Below are positions 16,936-24,549 of a DNA stretch of 64,000 nucleotides, in pieces. Each line of letters begins with the position of its first letter. Position 1 is the stretch's first letter. Made by a program: the position numbers and the translations under genes. Under the pieces are notes generated by a model, which was given only the letters and a program-made list of their open reading frames with translations, ran no database searches and was not told where the DNA came from. This DNA is from JABDKJ01 sp964609215 (GTDB taxonomy: Bacteria > Bacteroidota > Bacteroidia > Flavobacteriales_D > JABDKJ01): assembly GCA_964609215.1 (NCBI GenBank), contig CAZSQZ010000008.1, forward strand, positions 62,001 to 126,000, written 5' to 3'.

Positions 16936-19900
16936 TTATTGGTTTGTAAGAAATTGAAAGTCTGCTACAGCTTTGTTGTAAGCTACTATCTGCTCCCAAT
17001 AATTTTTATTGTTAGTTGCCATTAACTGTAAGGTGTTTAATAGTTCCAAGTAAGAAATTTCTCCTGCTTGGTAATTCAATTCACTAATTCTTACAATATC
17101 TGGATTAATGGTTTCGATTTGGTTTTTGTAAAAATCAACACCAGCCTTGTATAAGGCTAAGGTGTTTTGTACTTCTAACTGGTCTTGTTGTAACCCAAGT
17201 AGCTTACTCTGATACTGATAGTTACCAATATCTATTTGCATCTTTTGAGCATCAATTCGCTTTTTTGTCTGTCCATTAAATAATGGAATAGATACACCTA
17301 CTTGTGCCGCATTAAGCCAACCACCTTGGTTAAAATTTTGTGCAGCATATCCGACATTGAAACTGGGTTTAAGTTCAGATTGCATCACCTCTACCTTCGC
17401 AGATTCTATCATTATTGCCTGTTGACTCTGCAATAGAAGTGGATTAGTAATGGTATCTATTTGATTGGAATATTTAGTGGTAACGAGGCTATCTGCCGTA
17501 GTGACTAATTCAGAAGTATTGAGCAATAACTGAAACCGCTTATTTAAGTTAGCAAGCTCAATTGTTACTTGATTTAGTAACAACTCATATTCTTGCCATT
17601 TAGATTGTAGTGTGAGTGATTCAATGCGATTTGCAGCTCCTGCTTGTACTCTTACTGTTGCTTTTCTATGATATTCTTTGTAGGTGGAAACAAGACTGGC
17701 ATATAGCTTCTCTAACTCCTTTTTGTACTGAATGTCATAGTAAATTTGTTTCACTTTCCATTTGAGTTCATTTTCAGTGATTTGTTTCTGGGTGGCACTC
17801 TGATTGGCATAGGCATCTTGCAAATTATTCTGAGCCTTGGTAACACCTGGACTTGGAAAGTTCTGTACTATACCAATTTGATTTACTTGCTGACCAAATT
17901 GCGTATCAAATAAGCCATCACCTTGATAAGAAATATCTGTTGAACCTAAATTGTATTTCAAGTTTTGTAATGATTGGTTTTTCTCTACGTCCAATGTGGC
18001 AGCTTTTATATTGGGGTGATTAGTCAATGCCATAGTAATAGCACTATCCAAATCAATTGGTTTATTTTGAGCTTGTGCTGAAAAGGAGATACCAAATATC
18101 AAGAGCAAGGCTATAGAACCGCCTTTAGTTAGGGCTGAACCATTTGATTTTCTTTCCTTCCATTTTTCTAACCACAAATAAAGAATGGGTAATATTACTA
18201 AGGTTAAAAAGGTTGCTGTAAGCAAACCGCCAATGACCACTGTAGCCAAAGGTCGTTGTACTTCTGCACCACCCGAAGTAGAAATAGCCATTGGGAGAAA
18301 ACCCAATGAAGCTACTGCTGCCGTCATTATTACGGGTCTTAATCGCACCCTTGTTCCTGTAATTATTCTTTCTTTTATGTCAGTCATACCTTCTTTTTTG
18401 AGTTGATTGAAATAACCAATAAGAACTATCCCGTTAAGTACTGCCACTCCAAAAAGGGCAATGAAACCAATGCCTGCTGATATACTAAAAGGCAACCCTC
18501 TTAGCTGTAAAGCCCAAATACCACCAATGGCAGATAAAGGAATGGCTGTAAAAATCAACCCTGCTTGAGCCACTGAGCCAAAAGTGAAATACAACAGAAT
18601 GAATATGAGAGCCAGTGCCATAGGCACGGCAATTGAAAGCCGTGCATTGGCGGCTTTGAGGTTCTCAAACTGACCACCGTAAGTGAAATAGTAACCCGTT
18701 GGTAGTTTTACGTTAGCTTCTAATTCGGTTTGAATTTTTTCTACTAATGATTCTACATCTGTATTGCCCACATTTACTCCAATGACAATTCTTCTGTTGG
18801 TGTTTTCTCTGGACACCTGCATAGGAGCATTTATCAAATCTATATTAGCCACATTATTGAGTGGAATTTGACTACCATTGTTGAGTGTAACAAAAAGGTT
18901 TTCTACATCTTCTATTCCTTTCCTATTCTCTTCATTTAAGCGAATGACTAAATCAAATCGTTTGTCTCCTTCATAAATAGTACCTGCTTTTTCTCCTGCA
19001 AAGGCAGAACGGATCACTTGATTTACTTCTTGAATGTGTAAACCGTATTGTGCCATTCGTTGATAATCGTATTTCACCAGTACCTGTGGCATACCAATCG
19101 TTTGCTCCACATTTACGGTAGCAACCCCATCAATTTGCTTAATTACTTTTTCAGCTTTCGTTGCATTTTGAAATAATAGGTCTAAGTCTTCACCAAATAG
19201 TTTTATGGCAATATCAGCCTTAGAGCCTGTCATTAATTCATTAAACCGTAATTGTATAGGCTGAGAAAATTCAAATCCTACGCCAGGAATACTATGCAGT
19301 GATTCTTCTAATTTTTCAAACATATCCTGCCTATTGGTGGCAGAAGTCCATTCTGATTTAGGTTTCATTACCAATACATAATCTGCAATTTCTACAGGCA
19401 TTGGGTCGGTTGGAATTTCTGCAGAACCAATATTGGCCACCACATCTTCTATTTCTGGAAAGTCTTTTAAGAGTTTGTTTTGTATCATCTTGGCAGTTTC
19501 TACACTTTGAGAAAGTGAACTGCCCGGTGGCAGAATATGCTGCATAGCCAAGTCGCCTTCTTCTAATGTAGGAATAAACTCCCCACCCATTCTGCTGAAC
19601 ACAAATAGACTTATCAGAAAAGCTACCACCGTAACACTCACAAAGACGGTCTTAAAACGAAGTGCTGCATTGAGTATGGGGGTATAGCCTCTTTGAAAAA
19701 ATGCAATGATCTTATCTGCAAAGGTTTCTTTATTCACTACCTTTTTCTTGAGCACCAAGGCAGCCATCATTGGCACATAGGTCAATGATAAAATCAATGC
19801 TCCTGCAATGGCAAGCATTACTGTCTGAGCCATAGGCTTAAACATTTTACCTTCAATACCAACTAATGCCAATATTGGTATATAGACCATTAGAATAATA

Positions 19901-21255
19901 ATTTCGCCAAAGGCAGCCGAACTTCTTATTTTTTGAGAAGAGGTAATCACTTCACTATCCATATCGGATTGGGACAATACTTTGCCTGCTTTACTGACTT
20001 GCAATCGGTGAACTATAGCCTCTACAATAATTACTGCACCATCTACAATAAGCCCGAAATCAATCGCTCCTAAACTCATTAAGTTAGCCGAGATACCCAA
20101 TAAGTTCATCATTGAAACAGCAAAGAGCATAGCTAATGGAATGACAGAAGCAACAATTAGACCTGCTCGCCAATTTCCCAATAGCAAAACCAAAATGAAT
20201 ATGACAATTAAGCCACCTTCTATGAGGTTCTTTTTCACTGTACCTATGGCAGTACTCACCAACTTGTCTCGTACCAAGTAGGGTTCAATAACAACACCTT
20301 CGGGCAATGATTTTTGGATTTGAATGACTCGCTCTTTTACTAATTCTGTTACTTGTGCAGAATTTGCTCCTTTAAACATCATTACCTTACCACCAACGAC
20401 TTCTGCACCATCTCTAACCAATGCTCCATAACGAGGGGCTTTGCCATATTGAACAGTAGCCACATCTTTTACCAAGACAGGGATATTACTTGCATCACTT
20501 ACTACAATGTTTCCAATGTCGTCTAAAGATTTGGCTAAACCTTCTGAACGGATATAGTAGGCATTTGAGTTTTTTTCTATGTATGCTCCGCCTGTATTTT
20601 CATTACTCTTTTCTAATGCTGAAAATATATCTGTAATGCTTATACCTAAGGATTTAAGAAGATTTGGATTTACCGCCACCTCATACTGTTTCAGAAAGCC
20701 TCCCATTGAGTTAACCTCTGCTACACCTTCTATTCCTAAAAGCTGACGGGTAACTATCCAATCTTGAATACTTCTTAGTTCTGTTGGTGAATATTTGTCT
20801 TCAAACCCTTCTTCGGGTCGGACTACGTATTGATAAATCTCTCCTAAGCCAGTTGAAAGCGGAGCCATCTCGGGAGTACCTAAACCATTGGGAATATCTT
20901 CTTCAGCTTCTTTGAGTTTTTCATTTACCAATTGGCGAGCCAAATAAATATCGTAATCCTCTTCAAAAACTACGGTTACTACGGATAAGCCAAAACGAGA
21001 GATAGACCGTATTTCTTCTGTCTTTTGCAAACTCTGTACGGCAAGCTCTACGGGAGTAGTAATAAATTGCTCTACTTCTTGCGTAGCAAGGGTAGGCGAA
21101 ATGGTAATGATCTGTACTTGATTATTCGTTATATCAGGTACAGCATCTATGGGTAGCTGTTTGAGAGAAAATAATCCCCAAACTATGAGGGCTGCTACAA
21201 AAAGCCCTACAACAAACTTATTCTTTACCGAATAAGCGATAATATTATCGAACAT
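16936..21255 (-). CDS. czcA: Heavy-metal RND efflux pump CzcA fused to a TolC-like outer-membrane channel
   Basis: A 1439-residue protein. Residues 1 to about 1040 form a complete HME-RND pump: MFDNIIAYSVKNKFVV start, LKQLPIDAVPDITNNQVQI, and the transmembrane helix 4 proton-relay motif GAIDFGLIVDGAVIIVEA. After the last pump helix there is a new signal-peptide-like segment (SIALLLIFGISFSAQAQ) and then a TolC/CzcC-type outer-membrane factor of about 395 residues with long coiled-coil helices (QITENELKWKVKQIYYDIQY). Pump and channel are thus one reading frame, an arrangement known in Bacteroidota metal pumps. It uses the proton gradient to expel divalent metals from the periplasm and cytoplasm together with CzcB. 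Confidence 0.93.
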   Translation of the reverse strand: MFDNIIAYSVKNKFVVGLFVAALIVWGLFSLKQLPIDAVPDITNNQVQIITISPTLATQEVEQFITTPVELAVQSLQKTEEIRSISRFGLSVVTVVFEEDYDIYLARQLVNEKLKEAEEDIPNGLGTPEMAPLSTGLGEIYQYVVRPEEGFEDKYSPTELRSIQDWIVTRQLLGIEGVAEVNSMGGFLKQYEVAVNPNLLKSLGISITDIFSALEKSNENTGGAYIEKNSNAYYIRSEGLAKSLDDIGNIVVSDASNIPVLVKDVATVQYGKAPRYGALVRDGAEVVGGKVMMFKGANSAQVTELVKERVIQIQKSLPEGVVIEPYLVRDKLVSTAIGTVKKNLIEGGLIVIFILVLLLGNWRAGLIVASVIPLAMLFAVSMMNLLGISANLMSLGAIDFGLIVDGAVIIVEAIVHRLQVSKAGKVLSQSDMDSEVITSSQKIRSSAAFGEIIILMVYIPILALVGIEGKMFKPMAQTVMLAIAGALILSLTYVPMMAALVLKKKVVNKETFADKIIAFFQRGYTPILNAALRFKTVFVSVTVVAFLISLFVFSRMGGEFIPTLEEGDLAMQHILPPGSSLSQSVETAKMIQNKLLKDFPEIEDVVANIGSAEIPTDPMPVEIADYVLVMKPKSEWTSATNRQDMFEKLEESLHSIPGVGFEFSQPIQLRFNELMTGSKADIAIKLFGEDLDLLFQNATKAEKVIKQIDGVATVNVEQTIGMPQVLVKYDYQRMAQYGLHIQEVNQVIRSAFAGEKAGTIYEGDKRFDLVIRLNEENRKGIEDVENLFVTLNNGSQIPLNNVANIDLINAPMQVSRENTNRRIVIGVNVGNTDVESLVEKIQTELEANVKLPTGYYFTYGGQFENLKAANARLSIAVPMALALIFILLYFTFGSVAQAGLIFTAIPLSAIGGIWALQLRGLPFSISAGIGFIALFGVAVLNGIVLIGYFNQLKKEGMTDIKERIITGTRVRLRPVIMTAAVASLGFLPMAISTSGGAEVQRPLATVVIGGLLTATFLTLVILPILYLWLEKWKERKSNGSALTKGGSIALLLIFGISFSAQAQNKPIDLDSAITMALTNHPNIKAATLDVEKNQSLQNLKYNLGSTDISYQGDGLFDTQFGQQVNQIGIVQNFPSPGVTKAQNNLQDAYANQSATQKQITENELKWKVKQIYYDIQYKKELEKLYASLVSTYKEYHRKATVRVQAGAANRIESLTLQSKWQEYELLLNQVTIELANLNKRFQLLLNTSELVTTADSLVTTKYSNQIDTITNPLLLQSQQAIMIESAKVEVMQSELKPSFNVGYAAQNFNQGGWLNAAQVGVSIPLFNGQTKKRIDAQKMQIDIGNYQYQSKLLGLQQDQLEVQNTLALYKAGVDFYKNQIETINPDIVRISELNYQAGEISYLELLNTLQLMATNNKNYWEQIVAYNKAVADFQFLTNQ

Positions 21256-21330
21256 TAATATTTGATTTTTATAAAAAAGTTAAACCTTGACTATGATTGA
21301 AAAGGGCATAGTTGTCCCTTGAAAAGTGGT

Positions 21331-21651
21331 TTAACTATGGGCTGGCGGGTGCCAAACTCCTTCGCTGTAATCAAAGGAATAATCGAATTTGTAGTGGAAA
21401 AGAAGGTCCGTAGATATATCCACTTTGCCTTTAACTAAAGTTGGCAAATAAGGCATTGCAATCATAGAACCGCAACAAACACATACACAAAATGGTGTAC
21501 AATCATCTTTATGGTCTGAATGATTATGGTTTTGCTCATTAGCTGAGATTTCAACGTCTGTAACAGTGGACGTTTGCGGCATACCATCAGCACACGGCAC
21601 TATTGATAGTGCTGTAATGTATAGCGATAATATGAATGCAAATAATCTCAT
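21331..21651 (-). CDS. Small exported His/Cys-rich protein of metal efflux operons (DUF6660-like)
   Basis: A 106-residue protein with an N-terminal signal or anchor (MRLFAFILSLYITALSIVPC), a histidine/acid-rich part (NEQNHNHSDHKDDC) and a cysteine cluster FCVCVCCG. It ends with aromatic-rich sequence and HPPAHS. Small proteins of this layout precede czcA in many Bacteroidota and match my recollection of DUF6660. The residues suggest metal binding in the periplasm, perhaps as a chaperone or sensor; this is inference. It lies 75 bp upstream of czcA and directly after the Fur-family gene. Confidence 0.65.
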   Translation of the reverse strand: MRLFAFILSLYITALSIVPCADGMPQTSTVTDVEISANEQNHNHSDHKDDCTPFCVCVCCGSMIAMPYLPTLVKGKVDISTDLLFHYKFDYSFDYSEGVWHPPAHS

Positions 21652-21660
21652 TTATGACCT

Positions 21661-21695
21661 CAAAGGTAAAACAAGTTTACTGCAACCCACTTGCA
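21661..21695 (-). promoter_or_regulatory. Candidate promoter and Fur-type operator of the efflux operon
   Basis: The 48-bp gap between the Fur-family gene and the DUF6660-like gene holds, on the minus strand, a TACCTTTG -7-like element (21661-21668) and upstream of it an inverted repeat TGCAA-CCCAC-TTGCA (21681-21695). A dyad covering the -33 region suits repression by the adjacent Fur-family protein. The -7 element is only about 10 bp from the start codon, so the transcript would be nearly leaderless; this lowers confidence. Confidence 0.4.
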
Positions 21696-21699
21696 AAGT

Positions 21700-22116
21700 T
21701 TAACGATTGCAATTTTCGCATAAACCTTTGATAACCATATTGGCCTGTTGCATTTTGAAGTTTTTGGGTAGTTCTATCTGAGGAATGTTCTGATTGGTAA
21801 GGCAGAATGTGTTTTGGCAGTTTGTACAATGAAAGTGGTAGTGTTGGTCAATGGTTTCACATTCGCAACTTTCTAAACAAAGGGCATATTTTAATTGCTT
21901 AGTACCGTCATCAATGGTGTGAACCAATTTGTTTTTCTCAAAGGTTTTAAGTGTTCTGTACAGTGTGGACTTATCAGCTATTTCAAAGGCATTTTCTATA
22001 CTTTGTAATGAAACTGCATTGTCTTGCTCCATCAAATATTGCAGAACAAGGATTCGCATTGCAGTAGGCTTTATATCCCTTTGATTGAGTCTATTTTCTA
22101 TTTTTTCATCCATCAT
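21700..22116 (-). CDS. Fur-family metal-responsive transcriptional regulator
   Basis: A 138-residue protein starting at the ATG at 22116, which overlaps the Argonaute stop codon as ATGA. The winged helix is seen as NQRDIKPTAMRILVLQYLME and DKSTLYRTLKTFEKNKLVHT. The dimerisation domain has the HYHFHCTNCQ metal-binding segment and two CxxC pairs (HCTNC and LCENC), the usual structural zinc site. The family includes Fur, Zur, Mur, Nur and PerR; the effector cannot be fixed here. Its place directly upstream of the czc operon and the dyad in the next gap suggest that it controls metal efflux, most plausibly as a zinc-type sensor. Confidence 0.88.
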   Translation of the reverse strand: MMDEKIENRLNQRDIKPTAMRILVLQYLMEQDNAVSLQSIENAFEIADKSTLYRTLKTFEKNKLVHTIDDGTKQLKYALCLESCECETIDQHYHFHCTNCQNTFCLTNQNIPQIELPKNFKMQQANMVIKGLCENCNR

Positions 22117-24164
22117 AAAAACCAAAGGTTATTCTTAGCAAAATCTTCTAATTTATCAGCTTCAAAAAATGGGAAAATTTGAGCTACCATTTCTGGGTAT
22201 TTTATAGTTACAGGTAAGTTCTGTTGTTTTACTGACTTCCAATACATTCTACTAAATTGATAGACCTGGTCTATAATTTCTTTCTTTACTGCTGGGTCAT
22301 CAAAATAGCCTTCCTCTGTACAATACAGTTGTAATTTTACTGGAAAAGGATTGTCCTTTGGCGGATAGCCATTCTCTGAATAACGTGTATTGTTAAAGAG
22401 TAAATGTTTTGTTTTAGATATATCTATTATAGTTCCGCTTAAAGGCATAAGAGCTTCAGAATTGGTGTCAAATGCTACATAGTCTTTGCTCTCTGTTTTG
22501 TTTATTGTAACTACTATTACTGGAATATCTAAACCTAATTTACCCAACATACGCTGAACTGGGTCTAATTCATCTTTACTAAATACTTTGTAGTAATGTA
22601 TGATTAACCTTTTGGCATTTTCACCATTGGTAATTAAGTAGGTAAGGATTTGCTTTCTAATAGCACCTACTAATAAATCCATTTCATTATTGCGGAAACA
22701 GTCGAAACCTTTAAACTCTCCTTCATTATTAAAACAGAATGCACTACCGACATAACGACTTTTGGTTGTAATAGAATTAAATGCTCCAACACCTACTATT
22801 AACTCTTGTGAAGGGTCTCTATCTAAACGCCAAGGAATACCACCAATTTTTGCCAATAGAGCGATAGCGATATTTGGCAAGTAGTAATTGAAGTAATCGT
22901 TAAAAATATTCTGATTGTATATTACTTGAGAAGTAATGTTGTGCTTTAATAGTTCTTCCTTGACTTTATAGTAAAGCATTATCCTTTCCGGGTCTCTTTC
23001 GTTCTTACTAATCGGACTGACATAGATTGCAACATATTGAGTATTAGGTTTAGGGTTAAAGTCTATCAAGTGCTGCTTAATTTCCTTTAATGCCGTTTCT
23101 GGACTATCAAAGGCTATGCTATCATCTTTAGCTATATGAAACGGTTGTTTTATATACTCTTTCAAAGGTTTAAAGACGGTGTAACCGTCCTTTACATAAC
23201 CTTTGGTAAAATAAGAGTAAAGCTGTGCAACAGCTTTTGCTCTGTCTGGTTTGTGGTACACAAAGAAGAAACTAATGTTATTCGGATTTTGGGCTGTTTT
23301 GTATGGTCCCATTTTCATTCCTTTCTGTGGATCTATTTCTGTACCATTATAAAACTTTAGATTATTGGATTTGTAGTTTATCCTAAAAACTTCTTTCTCT
23401 GGAATATTGAAGAACCCTTTTGTGTCTAATGGGATTAACTTTCTAAATGCTTCATTATTCAAGTACTGATTATAGAATTTATTTATCTTCTCGTAGTATG
23501 GTATGTATTTATTTACCCGCTTAGGTCTATTCTGAGGTATTTTAAGAATTTCTTTTAATGTAATAGATAGCAATGGATATGCTTCAGTTAAGTTCTGTTT
23601 AGCTTCTTCATCTAACCTGTCAAACTTTGTAATTCTGTTTCTGAAAATTATGGTTTTGAAGTTATCCGTTGGTGTATCTATTTCAGCAATACTTTTAGTT
23701 GACACCTTAGAAATGCCATCATAAGTAATAAGTAATGCAGGACTGGAAGTAAGTCTTGAAAATTCTATTTTTAATGTGTATTTTTCATAGGCTGTAAAGG
23801 TGGAAGCCGATAGGCTTTCATCTTTGAACCATAACTGTATATCGCCAACAAAATTCTTCTTAATAGCATCAGCCTTATCTTCAAAATAGGCTAAAATATT
23901 AGTGGTATAAAAATGCTTTGCAAAACGTGAACTTTCTTTAAAATCTACTTCCGCCTTATAGTCTGTATCATCAGTTGAAACAAAATCAGAATAGAGATAC
24001 TTAATGTCTTGAAATTCCTCTTCATACTGAGCCCAAAGTGGTTGTGGCAATTCAGACCTATGGACTGGATATGTGCCTTCTTTTTTCTCTGCATAAAAGC
24101 CAAACTCTTTGCTTGCAAAGGGGTGGCTAAATGGAATTATATTGATATTAAGTTTTTGCTCCAT
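22113..24164 (-). CDS. Prokaryotic Argonaute (pAgo), PIWI catalytic residues apparently lost
   Basis: A 683-residue protein. The MID-PIWI half is clear: YVAIYVSPISKNERDPERI, then Y398-K402, Q413 and K439 in the order of the canonical guide 5'-phosphate pocket, and the linker KIGGIPWRL (439-447). In the PIWI domain the strand that normally reads VVGID reads LIVGVGAF, so the first catalytic Asp is G460. The usual HRDG is HYYK (523-526), with Tyr at the second Asp position, and the last position near YPEMVA is E658. The protein ends in the typical hydrophobic NLWFL. This predicts guide-directed binding without slicing. The N-terminal half (N, L1, possible reduced PAZ) is divergent. It is 10 bp after the XRE gene and overlaps the Fur gene by ATGA. 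No SIR2, TIR or nuclease partner is adjacent. Confidence 0.88.
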   Translation of the reverse strand: MEQKLNINIIPFSHPFASKEFGFYAEKKEGTYPVHRSELPQPLWAQYEEEFQDIKYLYSDFVSTDDTDYKAEVDFKESSRFAKHFYTTNILAYFEDKADAIKKNFVGDIQLWFKDESLSASTFTAYEKYTLKIEFSRLTSSPALLITYDGISKVSTKSIAEIDTPTDNFKTIIFRNRITKFDRLDEEAKQNLTEAYPLLSITLKEILKIPQNRPKRVNKYIPYYEKINKFYNQYLNNEAFRKLIPLDTKGFFNIPEKEVFRINYKSNNLKFYNGTEIDPQKGMKMGPYKTAQNPNNISFFFVYHKPDRAKAVAQLYSYFTKGYVKDGYTVFKPLKEYIKQPFHIAKDDSIAFDSPETALKEIKQHLIDFNPKPNTQYVAIYVSPISKNERDPERIMLYYKVKEELLKHNITSQVIYNQNIFNDYFNYYLPNIAIALLAKIGGIPWRLDRDPSQELIVGVGAFNSITTKSRYVGSAFCFNNEGEFKGFDCFRNNEMDLLVGAIRKQILTYLITNGENAKRLIIHYYKVFSKDELDPVQRMLGKLGLDIPVIVVTINKTESKDYVAFDTNSEALMPLSGTIIDISKTKHLLFNNTRYSENGYPPKDNPFPVKLQLYCTEEGYFDDPAVKKEIIDQVYQFSRMYWKSVKQQNLPVTIKYPEMVAQIFPFFEADKLEDFAKNNLWFL

Positions 24165-24174
24165 ATAAAAGTAG

Positions 24175-24465
24175 TTACTTTAAATCCTTGATTTGTTTCT
24201 CTGCCATCTTTAAGGCGTTAAGTGCTTCATCTTCATTTGTGATTAAGGCAACAATTTGGTCAGACAACCAAACTGAGAATGCCTTACTTGGGTCAAGATT
24301 AAAAATGTCGATTAGCTGTGTAACGTGTTCACGCTTTACAGTTCTTTCGCCTCTTTCCATCTTACTAAGCTGAGCTGTATCAATATCCAGTTGAGCTGCA
24401 AGGTGTCTCAGAAGCATTTCTTTATCTTCTCGTTTGGCTCTAATAAGTTCTCCAAAATTATTCAT
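24175..24465 (-). CDS. XRE-family helix-turn-helix regulator upstream of the Argonaute
   Basis: A 96-residue protein starting at the ATG at 24465 (MNNFGELIRAKREDKEMLLR); a GTG start at 24480 would add five residues. Residues ~5-60 form a Cro/C1-type HTH with HLAAQLDIDTAQLSKMERGE as the DNA-recognition core. The remaining ~35 residues are helical (EDEALNALKMAEKQIKDLK). It is the first gene of the operon with the Argonaute, 10 bp apart, and two TTGTACAA-like palindromes lie at its start, consistent with autoregulation. Confidence 0.88.
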   Translation of the reverse strand: MNNFGELIRAKREDKEMLLRHLAAQLDIDTAQLSKMERGERTVKREHVTQLIDIFNLDPSKAFSVWLSDQIVALITNEDEALNALKMAEKQIKDLK

Positions 24466-24505
24466 TGTACAAATGTTCACTTGACATTAAATGACAAATG
24501 TACAA
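24465..24505. promoter_or_regulatory. Paired TTGTACAA/ATGTACAA operator candidates for the XRE-pAgo operon
   Basis: TTGTACAA at 24465-24472 is an exact palindrome touching the XRE start codon, and ATGTACAA at 24498-24505 lies 33 bp away, about three helical turns. Each is adjoined by the shared ACAAATGT (24469-24476 and 24494-24501), in mirror arrangement. This is the layout expected of an autoregulatory XRE operator. Confidence 0.45.
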
Positions 24506-24549
24506 CAAACAAGAGAAAATAAGACAACAAAAATAGAATGGAATTATTG

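Noticed and set aside
22113..24164. Active DNA- or RNA-slicing Argonaute
   Set aside because: The PIWI strands show G460 and Y525 where catalytic aspartates are expected, so slicing is unlikely unless the alignment is wrong.
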